Below are positions 1-34,559 of a DNA stretch of 64,000 nucleotides, in pieces (within the stretch, counting starts at the first letter, position 1; each line of letters opens with the position of its first letter). The position numbers and the translations under genes are program-made. Below the pieces are notes generated by a model that did no database searches, had not been told where the DNA came from, and worked only from the letters and a program-made list of their open reading frames with translations. Source of the DNA: Pterobdella sp. o SKG-2022 (taxonomy: Eukaryota > Annelida > Clitellata > Hirudinida > Piscicolidae); NCBI GenBank assembly GCA_964035795.1, contig OZ038326.1, forward strand, positions 4,466,889 through 4,530,888, read 5' to 3'.

Positions 1-12692
<12,692 letters not shown>

Positions 12693-15119
12693 GTTTATAC
12701 TTAACTAAGTTTTATTTTGAATGAAAATCTATTCTTTTTATTCATGATAAATTTGTATATAACATTTTTAACAAATTGAATAAATATAATTATGAAACTT
12801 TTAAAGTACACATTTTTTCATTTTGGGCATGTATTTTTTAAACTTTCAACATGTTTAAAAGTTAAGCTTTGTAAAAACCAATCCGGTTTCATAGATTCTT
12901 AAAATATTTTACTTATATTTTTTTAAACTCATATATTTGATTAACGTTCTGTTCAAAAATTGAAAATAAAAAACATTTTTTTCCATTTTTTCAAGATCCA
13001 ATTAATGAATAAGTCAAATCAAACCAAAAAAAAATTACAGAAAAAATTGGCAGATAGTATTTTTTTTCTAATTTATCAAAATCAATATCTTTGTCATTAT
13101 ACTTATCACATTCAACTCTTAAAAGCAAATCCAACCTTTTAAATTAGGACCTTTTTATTCTAAGTGTATTTTTTAAAGAAAATTTTCGATTAAATTATTT
13201 TTTTGCTACAAAAAATAAATTTGAATTTTTTGAAAATAATTTTAGTTTGAATCTATTCGATAATGAAGAAAAAAGTATCTAAACAGTCGAAGAATTGATT
13301 GACTAATTAAATGGAAGAACGTTTGCTTATAAAAAAAATGCAAAATAATCATTTTATTCTAGCAAAAATTTTTAATAAAAAAATTCATTAAAATCAAAAA
13401 ACAATTTTTATAACATTCAAAAAAAATGTAAATTCCAAAAAAAATGAGCTTAAAAACAAAACATTGAAATCCGAGCAAACTTTGAAGTAACGGGGCATTG
13501 TTCTTGAACAAATTACCACCATGCAACCCATCATTAACTCAGCCGACAAAGCTGACAAAGCTGTTGACGGAAAATAATGAAATTAAGACTCGAATCAAAA
13601 GATGTGATGTAATCACTAGTCTCATTAATTACCATGTCAAACAACAGGATCGGTTTTACCTTTTCATCTGGCATTGACTAAGGATTTGAACGCATTAAGA
13701 TAATAATAATAAAAATTTATATAGCGCCAAGAAAAGCATTGGAAGAAGTAAAGATTAAAGGATTTAGCGATTATTATCATCCATCTTCATGAAACTGGCG
13801 ATTATGACTTGACCAGGTGACCCCAAAAATAACATACCTTTGTTATTTGCCATGTAAGCCTTTTCCCAAACTTTTACCGTTCATCTCTTGCAAATCTTAC
13901 TTACTCTTTGTTATATTGTATAATCGTTAAAAGGTATATATTTATATAGCATTTCCATGCAAAGTTGTTATCATATGGGTTTTTGCTTGTTTGTTTGAGG
14001 GAGGTAAAAATAAGAGATGACGTGATGAGGGATCATAAAAGGATTAAGGTAAGATACCAGTCTTTAAAAAATTCTTTCGTGAACTTTTAGTAACTTTGTG
14101 AAGTTTGTGATCCATGAGTTTTTAAAAGTTGTGTAGTTTTTGATTTATTAAAAAACCATTCTAATAACAAAAATTGAAATTGAACGCTGGTACTAAATAA
14201 TCTTTATTAGACCTTTTGATATTTGCCGATTTATCCATATAAAGGTTCATATTGAAAAAGACACAAAATTGTCTCATTTTTCATTAATAACAATTAAATG
14301 TTATCAAATAATTCAAGTCATTAAAAATATTTGCTGGAAACTTTAAAATTTTTCATCCAATAGTATTTTGTTTTTGATTTTTGTAGAAACAATTGAAATA
14401 AAATTACATTTTAATTATAAAATTGATAAAAACTGCGGTGAAACAATAGCGTTGTAATTAGAAAATTTGTACATTATTTGAGAGTGTTTGCTTATTATTG
14501 TTTCATGCGGAACTTCGTGACACGTGTCTTTGTGTAGCGCCGACTTGCATTATGATTTTTAAAGTTTAGTAAGTTTAAAGAAAACTTTTTTGAAATTCAT
14601 TTTGAATTTTGAATCAAAAGATCTTGCTACTAATAAGTATAATCAGTTATAGTTTTAAGTTGTTCTGTAGAATTTGTTGATTATACCTTTGTATAAGTGA
14701 ATAGAAAAAACATGATTTTTTTAAAATATTAATTAAAACACAAAAAAGAATTATTCATTTATTAAAGGAAAAAGGATAACTGTGGCGTGAAAATATTAGA
14801 AGTTTTGACGAGGTGTAGCTTTTAATCGTAGCATTATGTATGCAAATGCTGATGCCGATATGACCTTAAGAAACACTCTAATGACCCATCCATCCACAAT
14901 CGACTTTTAATCAACTAAGTTTCCACAAAATCATTTTAAACAGTTTAATTTTAATAATAATTTAATTGTGGGGTTATAATTACTGTGAGTTTATGTGTGC
15001 TGTAGCAATTATCGAACTGGCTTATGCTTTGTATAATTTGCAAACTACCAATTAACTTTGAATTTTTCCAAATCTACTTTCTCTACCAATCAACGTGGAA
15101 AAGATCCATACTCACTTCT
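12693..15119. other. Intergenic, 5' flank of POLQ
   Basis: Very AT-rich DNA lies between the divergent POLQ and SKOR genes. I see no long open frame or recognisable RNA gene. A possible SINE or LINE tail lies at about 13697-13800. Confidence 0.6.
13697..13800 (-). repeat. Possible SINE/LINE 3' tail ending in (ATT)n
   Basis: On the minus strand a short unique stretch ends in TTGGCGCTATATAAATTTT followed by ATTATTATTATC. A GCGCTATATAAAT end running into ATT repeats is a layout I know from dispersed short retroelements of invertebrates. Only about 100 bases can be seen, so the family is not assigned. Confidence 0.35.
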
Positions 15120-15120
15120 G

Positions 15121-15213
15121 ATTGGTTGAGTTAAACGATGGGCGGAGTTTAGAGCATTTGAGAAAATTAAATATAGAAGAGGAAGAAGTGTGATTTTGAG
15201 AAGAAATAGGCAG
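15121..15213 (+). promoter_or_regulatory. Candidate promoter and non-coding first exon of the SKOR gene
   Basis: In order there are an inverted CCAAT box (ATTGG, 15121), a GC box within GGGCGGAGTTTA (15140-15151), a TATA-like TTAAATATAG (15167-15176), and a purine-rich stretch ending in a donor site (GGCAG then GTTAGA, cut after 15213). The SKOR coding exon starts two bases after an acceptor (TTTGTTTCAG, before 17135), so a non-coding upstream exon is required. This is an inference from motif order and spacing. Confidence 0.45.
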
Positions 15214-17134
15214 GTTAGAACTTAAATTATTGTTTTTAAATATTTTTACTTAAATTATTCAATAATTTAAAAACTTTTTTTTGAGTAATTCCAAAATTTT
15301 CAATTTCAAATAGTTTTGTAGTTTTTAATAATTTTTCTTAATTATTTTGCTGACTTATATCTGATATTTTGTTTTCAAAATTTAAAATTTGTTACATATT
15401 TTTTTAAAAATAAATTAATAAGTTTTAATTTTTTATATATGGCTTTTTGGCTGAATAAGATCAGTCAATAAATTCACTTTTCAAAAAATTTTTACAGCTT
15501 TTCAAAAAATGTCAAAAACTTTTAAGTTTACGAAAAACGTCAAAAATATAACTAATCACAAACTAAAACAATTATATCATCAACACTGCCTTAATCGAAC
15601 GTCCAAATGATTCTATAAATTTTCAGATATCTTTCCACTCTTCTTAAAAAACTTTAAATCTGTTAATTTTTTAGAACTGATTATCACTTGTTTCTTATAA
15701 TTACAAATCATGATAAACTCAAACAAAATCGGCTAACTACTTACAAGCTGACCAAAGCATCGTATAAACGTAAAGCTTGTAAACTGTCTATCATCGGGTG
15801 TTTTATTCAATCCCATTGGCATATACGGTCAAAGTTTTTAATATTAAAAATGTATGAGAGTATATATGATTCTGAATGAAACAGATTTCTTCTTGTATAG
15901 CACTTTTATGAAAAGGTTTTCTTTTGATATGAGTAAGTCAATCTGGTGGCTCCTAATTGGGATTTTACTTGCGCAATTGATAGGTTTCACGGAGCGCTAA
16001 TCCTTGTGAACCAATTTTACCAAAAGATAACCTTATAGTTTTGAATTATCAAAACAACTATATAACAAATTTTTCATAACTTTTAAATGAATTTCAGTTT
16101 AGTTTAAATTTCAAACTAGGCACATGAAACTCTTGACATTATTACTTGGGCATTTTTTTTCAGTTCATGCGATTTCATCTCAACTATATGACAGTTGTAG
16201 CACCATTTTTGCTATTTTCTTCACCGAATCGCTTTTATCACTTTTATTTTTATGCAATGAGGCCTTTTCAACTTATTTATAGTATGAAGATGGAATAAAA
16301 CTGATGAAATGGTAAAAAAAACTTTGAAAAATTGTTTAATTTATAATATTCAGTTTTTTATAAAAATGTTTTCATTAAGATATATTTTTAACAGCAAATT
16401 TTTGTGAAAATTAAAATGGGCCATTTTCACATGGGATATTCACAGTGAAATGGCGTTTTTGTCTAATATTTACAAAGATTTTAAAAGCGTGTCAAACCAA
16501 GCGTACAGCTCATATGAGGAATAATCAAATCAACACTGCAAAATTAGACACAAATTTAGATGATATTATAATCGACAAAGTCTGTTGCGGCTTAATCTCT
16601 TTAAGATGTAATCATCGTCAAGAAACACAAAGCAGGACTTGCTTGCGAGCATATTTGAATAGCAAGCATTTATAAAAAGAGTTTATTGTCTAAATCAAAT
16701 AAAGCCATTGAAAACGTTTTCAAAAGTTAACAGATCAAACAAAACAATAAAAAGATACTGTAAGAGTTATATAGAAAAAAGACGTTCTATCTGATAGATC
16801 AAATAAACAAAAGCAGTCAAATAAAATTTAAAATGTGTGAAATTTTAGAATAAATTGAAGCAAGTTGGTGTTCTGTAGAGTGAAGACTATTTATTCGGAA
16901 GCAGGGTTAGTTAATGTGATGGACACATTCGTCAAAGTAAACAATTACTGCGTGGTCGTGCGTCCCTTAGGAATTCGTCGCGTATTTTTCGCTTGTAGAC
17001 ATATGTAATTTGAAGTGTTACACAATGAGTCGGTATTTTGGTTGTTACGTAGCTTATATATAATTATCAATAGTATTATAATTTATGGAAAGTTTAGTTT
17101 TATCATGAAATTTGAGGGTTTAATTTTGTTTCAG
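15214..17134. other. Probable first intron of SKOR
   Basis: AT-rich sequence without a recognisable gene, bounded by the donor at 15213 and the acceptor at 17134. Short open frames at 15688-15879 and 16445-16675 look like chance. Confidence 0.4.
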
Positions 17135-17136
17135 AT

Positions 17137-19639
17137 ATGGAAGGGGAGTTACAGAGTTGTCAGAGTTGTGGTCAAGATGAGCCGCACGTGAATAATCTCC
17201 GAAATGAACTTAAAAATGATAACCTGCAACTAACTCAAGACCTTTCTAAGCATGATATCAACATGAAAACGATGACTAAGCAGGCAAGAATGTACCAGGA
17301 TCAGTCTTTCGAGCAACCATCGAAGAAAAAAAGCCGATATTGGACTGTAGAGTCTATCCTCAACAAACCGACAAAAAACACCAAAGAAAGCAAATTAAAT
17401 GATAAAGAGGAAAGGTCTTATATCGGTAGTTTGATCGGTCCTTCAGGACGCTACTCAGAAGCAAGAAAAGGTGTTGATACCTTTGATGTTTCAATTTACG
17501 AAATTGAAAAAGAAACAAAAATCAAAGAGATACTACTACCAGCTGATGATACCACTACATCATTTCCAGGACGAAGTGTGGATAAAGAATCTGATGGCAT
17601 ATCTCATTTTTTCAATGGTAACAGATACATGATGAAGGAGAGAAGCAGGAACAACGATGAGAACATTGAAAAGCCGGTGAAATCATGCAATGAAGTGACA
17701 ACAGTGATGTTGAGGAATGAAGAAATCGTCAGTCTGGTGATTGACGGCAAAGAAAGGTTATGCCTGGCTCAGATCAGCAATACTCTTCTTAAGAACTTTT
17801 CCTACAACGAGATTCATAATAGGAGAGTTGCCCTTGGAATCACTTGTGTTCAGTGCACTCCTGTACAGCTTGAGATCCTTCGCAGGTTGTTTTAGTCGTC
17901 TCCTTATTACTCATTTTATTTCTCAAACCCTTCATTTTCTTTCTTTCATCGCTCAGGTCTTTCTTCTATCAATCATTTCATCGCTTCTTTACTCAATTTA
18001 TCGTATATCCTTATTGTCACATTATAGTTTAACATAGCTTTAAACATTTTACCTCATATCTTAAAATTACTTCATATCTGATTAACAAAAAATCTTAAAA
18101 ATTAAAACACAGTAGATATATATTAAATTAATTTTGTTGAACGATTTTTTTTAGATGGTATGGCGTGAAACAAAAAACGAAAAATTTTGTTCAAAATATA
18201 ACTTCTAAATATGCATAAAGAGGGGGACAATACGGTATCTATAAGCAGAACTAAATCCAAGTCACTATAAATAGAAAACCATTTTTTAAATTTATTTTTT
18301 GAATAGTTTTTGGGGGAAATTATAAAAAACGACTTTGAAGGTTAATCCGTCAAGAAAAACCATTGAAAGAGCGTTTCATATTGCAGATTTTAACAGATAA
18401 TATCATTGCAATAAAACATTACATAATAATAAAAAAAAAATAATAAACATGAAAAAATAATATCATAAGAATGAAATAGTACTTATAGAAATAACAATAA
18501 AATTCATTCAAGAAACCACACAGTTTTTAGCATTCCTTCATCACTTCATATTCTTATTTAAAATTATAAAGGAGTAATCTCATGAATTCCAATAAAAATC
18601 TCATATTATAATCATTTCATAATGACAACAGGAGTGGAGCGATGCCAATATCGTCTCGCAGGTGCGGCATGATCACGAAGAGGGAAGCGGAAAGACTAGT
18701 GACGTCATTTCTCGATGAACCATGCCCTCCTCGCCTGCCTGAGACATTCTCTTTCCAGGTTTTTGGAATGAAATTTTTGTTGGTAAAGTCAGGAGATTTC
18801 AATTAATATATAAATTTGAGTAGAATCAAGAAATTTGAACTATTATATGAGTTTTTATGGCATTGGATACGAGCTTGTCATGTTTCCAGGTGTATCACAA
18901 CTGTGGATGGGGGTGCAAGGGTAGTTTTATCCCTTCTAAATACAACTCCTCACGAGCCAAATGCATTGAATGCTCCTACTGCAACGTCATTCTCTCTCCC
19001 AACAAGTTCATCTTCCATTTCCACCATTTGTCATCTTCCACTTACCACCACCCCGATGCTGCTAATTTTAATTCATGGAGACGTCACTTATTTCTTGATT
19101 ACAAGAATCCATCTGAGCAACTAAACCACGCTTGGGAAGATGTTAAGGCCATGTTTAATGGCGGAAGCAGGAAGAAAAGTAACGATTATACATTTTTAGG
19201 AGAACCTTGTAAAGAGAAAAAAACTTTTGACGCACCTAAAATGTTGAACGATGTCAAGAACAAGTCGAGTTGTATGCCTGAGAACAAACCACTTCCGATA
19301 TTTCCATATTGGAATGAGTTTAACAACAACACAAACAACTCTTTAAACAATCCCATTAACCTGCAACTAGCAAACAACCTCAACCCTTCATATGTTAAAT
19401 ACCAACCCTTCTTTAACAACCCTTCCTTCCTCGCCAGACACCCCTTGTCCTATACCGCAGCACTTAACAAAATGAAACTGCTATCTGATGTATTCATTTG
19501 GAACAGATTTAAACAGATGAACAACACTTTTGTTGACAAAAAACAACTGGCTTCCATAAAAGAAAAGTCACCTGCTTCTTACGATAACAGTGTGTGTTGC
19601 AATAGTTATTTGTGCAGACATGACGATGTTAACAAATAA
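17137..19639 (+). CDS. SKOR/Fussel-type SKI-family transcriptional co-repressor
   Basis: Members of this family repress transcription in the nucleus, mostly in neurons, and act in BMP/TGF-beta signalling. Three coding exons join in phase: 17137-17885, 18632-18758 and 18890-19639, giving 541 residues. Residues about 190-292 form the Ski/Sno/Dachshund domain (IVSLVIDGKERLCLAQISN, SYNEIHNRRVALGITC, MPISSRRCGMITKREAERL). Exon 3 opens with the SMAD4-binding-type zinc domain (VYHNCGWGCKGSF, SSRAKCIECSYCN, SPNKFIFHFHH, DAANFNSWRRH, AWEDVKAMFNGGSRKK). The NSSRAKCI and AWEDVKAMFNGG motifs are typical of SKOR1/2 and Fussel rather than SKI or SnoL. The C-terminus is Asn-rich and shorter than vertebrate SKOR proteins. 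An AATAAA lies at 19852. Confidence 0.92.
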
Positions 19640-20911
19640 TGTAATTAACATTGTTTTCTAACTTTTTGTGTAGTCTTCGTTGAATTGAGGGTTGTATTTT
19701 TGTTGAATCAAATCGGTACAAATGTATTGTTTCACGTGTATTTTCTAGTCAACTTATAATTTTTCGATTGTGAATAATATTAAGAGAACTTATTTTGATT
19801 TGCATTCAAACTTCATACTAAACTGATGATAAAAAAGAAGTTTTATTTGAAATAAAGACCTTAGGTCGAAATCTGTAAAAGCAAAATGACGGGCGTAAAA
19901 TACCAAATCGGAAATACTCACGATAATATAAAAGCATAGAACAAGCAGAGAATTTTATGAGAAATACTTAGCGTAAATTTTTGCATGCTAATTTTCTCTC
20001 GAGAAAACTGTTTACTGGCGGCAATATTTTGGCTAGGTCTGCGGGGATTTGAGGTTGGCGTTGGAATTAATTTTTACATCTGTTTTGCTAACTTGATACT
20101 TAATGATATTTAATCGAGTATTGAAATTAAAGTCTTTTGTTTAATTGAAAAAAAAATTTTTTTTAGAAAAAAATTAAATTTTAAATATTTTATTATTTTC
20201 GGGCTACATTTTCCATTTAAATATCTCAAATTAAACATAATCAAACATGGCTCCAAACATTTGAGCTATAAAAAAGCTTTTTTTAGAACTATCTCATAGC
20301 ACCACAATAATCCATTTGCAGTCTTTGAAAAATCTTTATTGACGCTTCTAATACAAAGCGATACCAATTCTCAAATGCCGGCCAGGTTAGCGTATGAATA
20401 CAAACATCAGAAATAAAATCCAAAAAATAAGATTTCAATTTGAGTCATAACGGACATAACAATATTGGAACGACATGTGTGCGCAACTTGCACAATGAAT
20501 GAAAAAAGGTTACAAAAAATACAGATGGGCATCAAAAATATAAAAATCTTTATCACGTTATTAAATTTATTTTAATGTTTCAAGCAGCTTTTTGGAGTTT
20601 TATCTTTGACCACTAAGATTAATGCAAGACTTTAGGGTTCATAGGTTTCTTGTATTTCAATTTGGATTTAGTACGATAAAATTGAAAAAATTGAAAACAC
20701 ACATAACAGTAGTATTCTATAAATATTTTATTCATAAAATAAATAATTCCGTCTAGAAAAACATTTTTGAAAAATTAAAACTACCTTTTATTCAACTCAT
20801 ATATACGAACCATTCCTACATCACTTTTAAACTGTGAACATTTTAGCATTCAAGTTGATTGTAGTAAAAAAATCATTATTAATTTAAATTGGTGGCAAAT
20901 ATTATTTTTTC
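19640..20911. other. SKOR 3' UTR and spacer before TRMU
   Basis: The SKOR 3' UTR probably ends shortly after the AATAAA at 19852-19857. The rest is AT-rich and holds no recognisable feature. Confidence 0.6.
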
Positions 20912-24039
<3,128 letters not shown>

Positions 24040-24126
24040 TAACAAATATTCTTTTCAACTTTATTATTGATAAATTGACAAAAACATTCATCCATTCAGT
24101 AATTTTTTTCATTGTTTACTACCACA

Positions 24127-24180
24127 TTTATTGACTCAAATCTAACGTAAGTTATTAAAGTGTTGTGGATAAATAATAAA
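24127..24180. terminator. Facing polyadenylation signals of TRMU (+) and BOLA3 (-)
   Basis: The plus strand has AATAAA at 24175-24180, 136 bases after the TRMU stop. The minus strand has AATAAA at 24132-24127, about 190 bases after the BOLA3 stop. If both are used, the two 3' UTRs overlap by about 50 bases or more. Confidence 0.45.
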
Positions 24181-24319
24181 TATAAGTTCGCATGCAAAAA
24201 AACTTGTAGATGAAAAGAAAAACATATTTTTAAAAAAAGATTTAGTTATTTATACCTGAAATGAACATCTATAAAAAAAGTGTAAGTATTGGATTTAGCA
24301 ATAGATTACAGAAAATAAT

Positions 24320-24985
24320 TTAGGCGGAAGATGCAGAAGTGGAAATCCTGATTCCATGCATTTCTTTGATTTCTTCCTTCAATGCCTGTGGTTCATGGAT
24401 GCCACAATATTTCAAAAATCAAATATAACAGCATCATGTTATAACTGAGGTACCTTACGTAATGTAATGCATATTTTATAAAATAGATCAAAATTTTACC
24501 CAGTATGATAAAATAAAAGGTCTTAAAAGTTCATTAAAAGCTTTTTGCTTTTTGAAAAAACATAAACTAATCCAAAAAGCTCAGAAATAGTTGAGGTTAT
24601 TATAAATAAACCTCATTAATGAGCTGGTGCTGTTTAACCATTCTGATGCCCTTGAACTTGTCACTCACCACCGTCACTTCAAACATTGCACCACACCCTC
24701 CTTCAATATTAATTATTTCTGATCTTTATGTTGTATACACCATGTCTATGATCTTTTCAGTTGTCTAATCATTTGTTTTATATTTCTTAGTTCAAACACA
24801 CCTGAAACATCAATCACATCAATTTTTGTTGAATCTGGAAAGGCTGTCTTCAATTTATTGATGAGATTCACTTCTTGTTCATTTTTATTTTTTATTACAC
24901 AAAAATTTTTAGTATCATAAGCAGTTATTTTTAGAACATTTTTTAACAGATCACTGCTTAGACGTGTGAAAGAACTTTTAAGCAT
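24320..24985 (-). CDS. BOLA3: BolA family member 3, mitochondrial iron-sulfur factor
   Basis: BOLA3 works with GLRX5 and NFU1 in delivering [4Fe-4S] clusters to mitochondrial enzymes such as lipoate synthase and complexes I and II. Three exons join in phase: 24985-24802, 24700-24612 and 24385-24320, giving 112 residues (about 107 in human). The N-terminus (MLKSSFTRLSSDLLKN) is basic and Ser/Leu-rich, like a mitochondrial presequence. The BolA fold follows: INKLKTAFPDSTKIDVIDVSG, then GGCGAMFEVTVVSDKF with the conserved Cys, and VKQHQLINEALKEEIKEMHG with the invariant His. The ATG at 24985 was chosen because the frame has no ATG further upstream. The gene is convergent with TRMU. Confidence 0.94.
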
Positions 24986-25085
24986 TTTTAAACAGAAAAG
25001 TTGGAATAATATTAAAAACTTTGTCAAAGAATGGGCATTAAGCACAAATCAAAAGAAATCATTGACATTACTCGAATAGAACAAT

Positions 25086-25097
25086 TAAACTCCGCCC
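25086..25097 (-). promoter_or_regulatory. GC-box element upstream of BOLA3
   Basis: The minus strand reads GGGCGGAGTTTA about 100 bases upstream of the BOLA3 start codon. The same 12 bases occur at 15140-15151 in the candidate SKOR promoter. A Sp/KLF-type binding site is the simple reading. Confidence 0.4.
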
Positions 25098-25099
25098 AG

Positions 25100-27290
25100 A
25101 ACATATCAAGTTAAAAGTAGAGATTATTTACGAAGTTTTGTTTAAAAAATCGAAAATAGGTTTCAAAAATTTTTTCGAAAATTAAATGCAATTAATTAAA
25201 TTTTAATATTTTCTAGCAAAATTAGTCGTTTGCTATTCAAGTACTTAGCTCTGTTAAGATTGTGTTTTTGTGATAATCATTATTGTTTTTGTACCTTTAT
25301 CAAATACAAAAAGCTAAAATGAAAACTTTCAAGATAATATTAATTTATTTATTGAGCTGATTTAAAATTTTCATTTGTTGATTATGAATTTATAACACCA
25401 GTTTGGATAATGAATCGGCCAGTAATACAAATGTAATAGAGCTTTAATTCGATGGATTTTCAAGAAAAATATAATTTGTTTTCACTGTTTTTTTTGCTGT
25501 CATAAACCGGTTAGTTCTGGAAGAAGTTGCATTTTTATAAGCGATCTGCTTTTTTACCTATTAAATAAAAAAAATATCATCGAAACTATATCAATTAAAT
25601 CTTTTAAGCAAATTTTTTGTCAAATTTAAAATTTATCGCATTTTCATTCATTTAATATAAAGTAAAAAAACTAAATATCGATAATAGTCTAGATATTTGA
25701 TGAATGATTTTGATTTCCACAGATATACAGGATAAACAACGGTTGGCCATTGTACAAAAGCAACTGTTCCTATATAAATGTGTTTTGATGATTTTTAAAT
25801 TTACGATTTGTTTGCTCCAAGAAATGTCAACAAATGGATGTCTATCAAGGTTTGTTATTTACAAACAACATTTAAGCCCAAAGACTTTTATTTAGAGTTA
25901 TCAATAAATTAGGTTGAGAAGCACAGAAATATGTTATTTAAAAAACATTTAATGTCGTTTAAGCATCAATAGATTGTCTTCTGTAGCATCCAAAAGACTA
26001 TTATGAAAACCAACAAAAACTGGCTATAAACTTTATCATGAGTATATCTAAGAACACTAATAATTTTTATTAAAATTCAAAGCTTTTCACTATCAAAGTT
26101 ACATTTATTAGTGTTCTTGAATATACCCATTTTGTTATGGTCAGTGAAAAAACTTCGTCATATGAAAAGCTTAAACAATCTTTCGAGACTCAAGAAATAA
26201 TCATGATTTTATGTAATAATTAATTTTTCAATATTTACTTCAATATTTTGATGTTTTCATTTGTGCCACTGTTCTTATAAGTAAATTGTTGCTATTTGCA
26301 CATATATTGTTGATAACTACTTGATATCTCTTATTTTTCAATCATATTTTTGGGTTTTTTTGTATTTATCACTAAATTTTTTCAATATATGGTTAATGAC
26401 TGACATGATTAATTTTCTATTTGTTACAAATATTGTTTGAACAAATTCATTTGGAGTTCATCTTCAAAAAAATTACCTTACAGAGTTGTCGTTTATTGAT
26501 TTTCATTTTATAATTGTTGTTTTTGAATCTATGTATTTTTTCAACACCTAAGCCTATTGACAAAAATTTGAAAAAGTTTTAGTGAGGCTGACTTACATTA
26601 CCAAATGATAATGTAAGCTAGATGATTAATTTAATTGATATTCAAAATTTCGTATTGGAAATATTTATTTAATAATTTTTAAATTGAATAAATTATTGAG
26701 ATCTAAAACCATTTATTTTTCATTTTTTTAATTTTTTAGTCATTTATTTATAAATAATATTTTCGAGCATATATTTTTATTTTTATTATTTTTGAAAGTT
26801 TATATGATTATATTTTATTTTCTAAGTATACTGAAAAAAATTCAAATTAAATAGATGTTTTAAAAGTTCCTAATCATTTTTTTCAATTTTCTTTTATATA
26901 ATTTAATTATTTTAAAACCCTATTTGGGTTTCTAATTGAAGAATAACTCAGGTAGTTTTGCTGACGTAATTTGAAAGGGCAGAAATTTCCAAATGTCAAA
27001 ATATATTAATTGAAGTTGACACTACATTAAAATGTAGTTTAAGGTCATTGGTTCACTTAAACATTTTTAACTATATTTTTAAAAAATATTAAATGATTTA
27101 ATTTCTTCAATTCAAAGTACATTTAGAATTTTTTCACATACTTTTTATATTGATGCTAAATAGTTTGAAATTTGTTAATATCACATTGAGAAAGCTTTTA
27201 AACATCTTTTTAGTGTTAATATTCAGTTACAGCTTTAAAATTTTTAAAACAATTATGATACTGAAAAATGGTTCACTTTTCACTCAATAG
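25100..27290. other. Intergenic or upstream intron of the zinc-finger gene
   Basis: AT-rich DNA without recognisable genes. The zinc-finger gene must have at least one upstream exon because the first exon I can define (27291) has no start codon. It may lie here or further left. A short fold-back occurs at 26041-26127. Confidence 0.5.
26041..26127. repeat. Short inverted repeat, about 23 bp arms
   Basis: The left arm AGTATATCTAAGAACACTAA (26041 on) matches the complement of the right arm ending near 26127 (TTAGTGTTCTTGAATATAC), with two or three mismatches and about 40 bases between them. It could be a decayed MITE or a chance fold-back. Confidence 0.5.
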
Positions 27291-34559
<7,269 letters not shown>

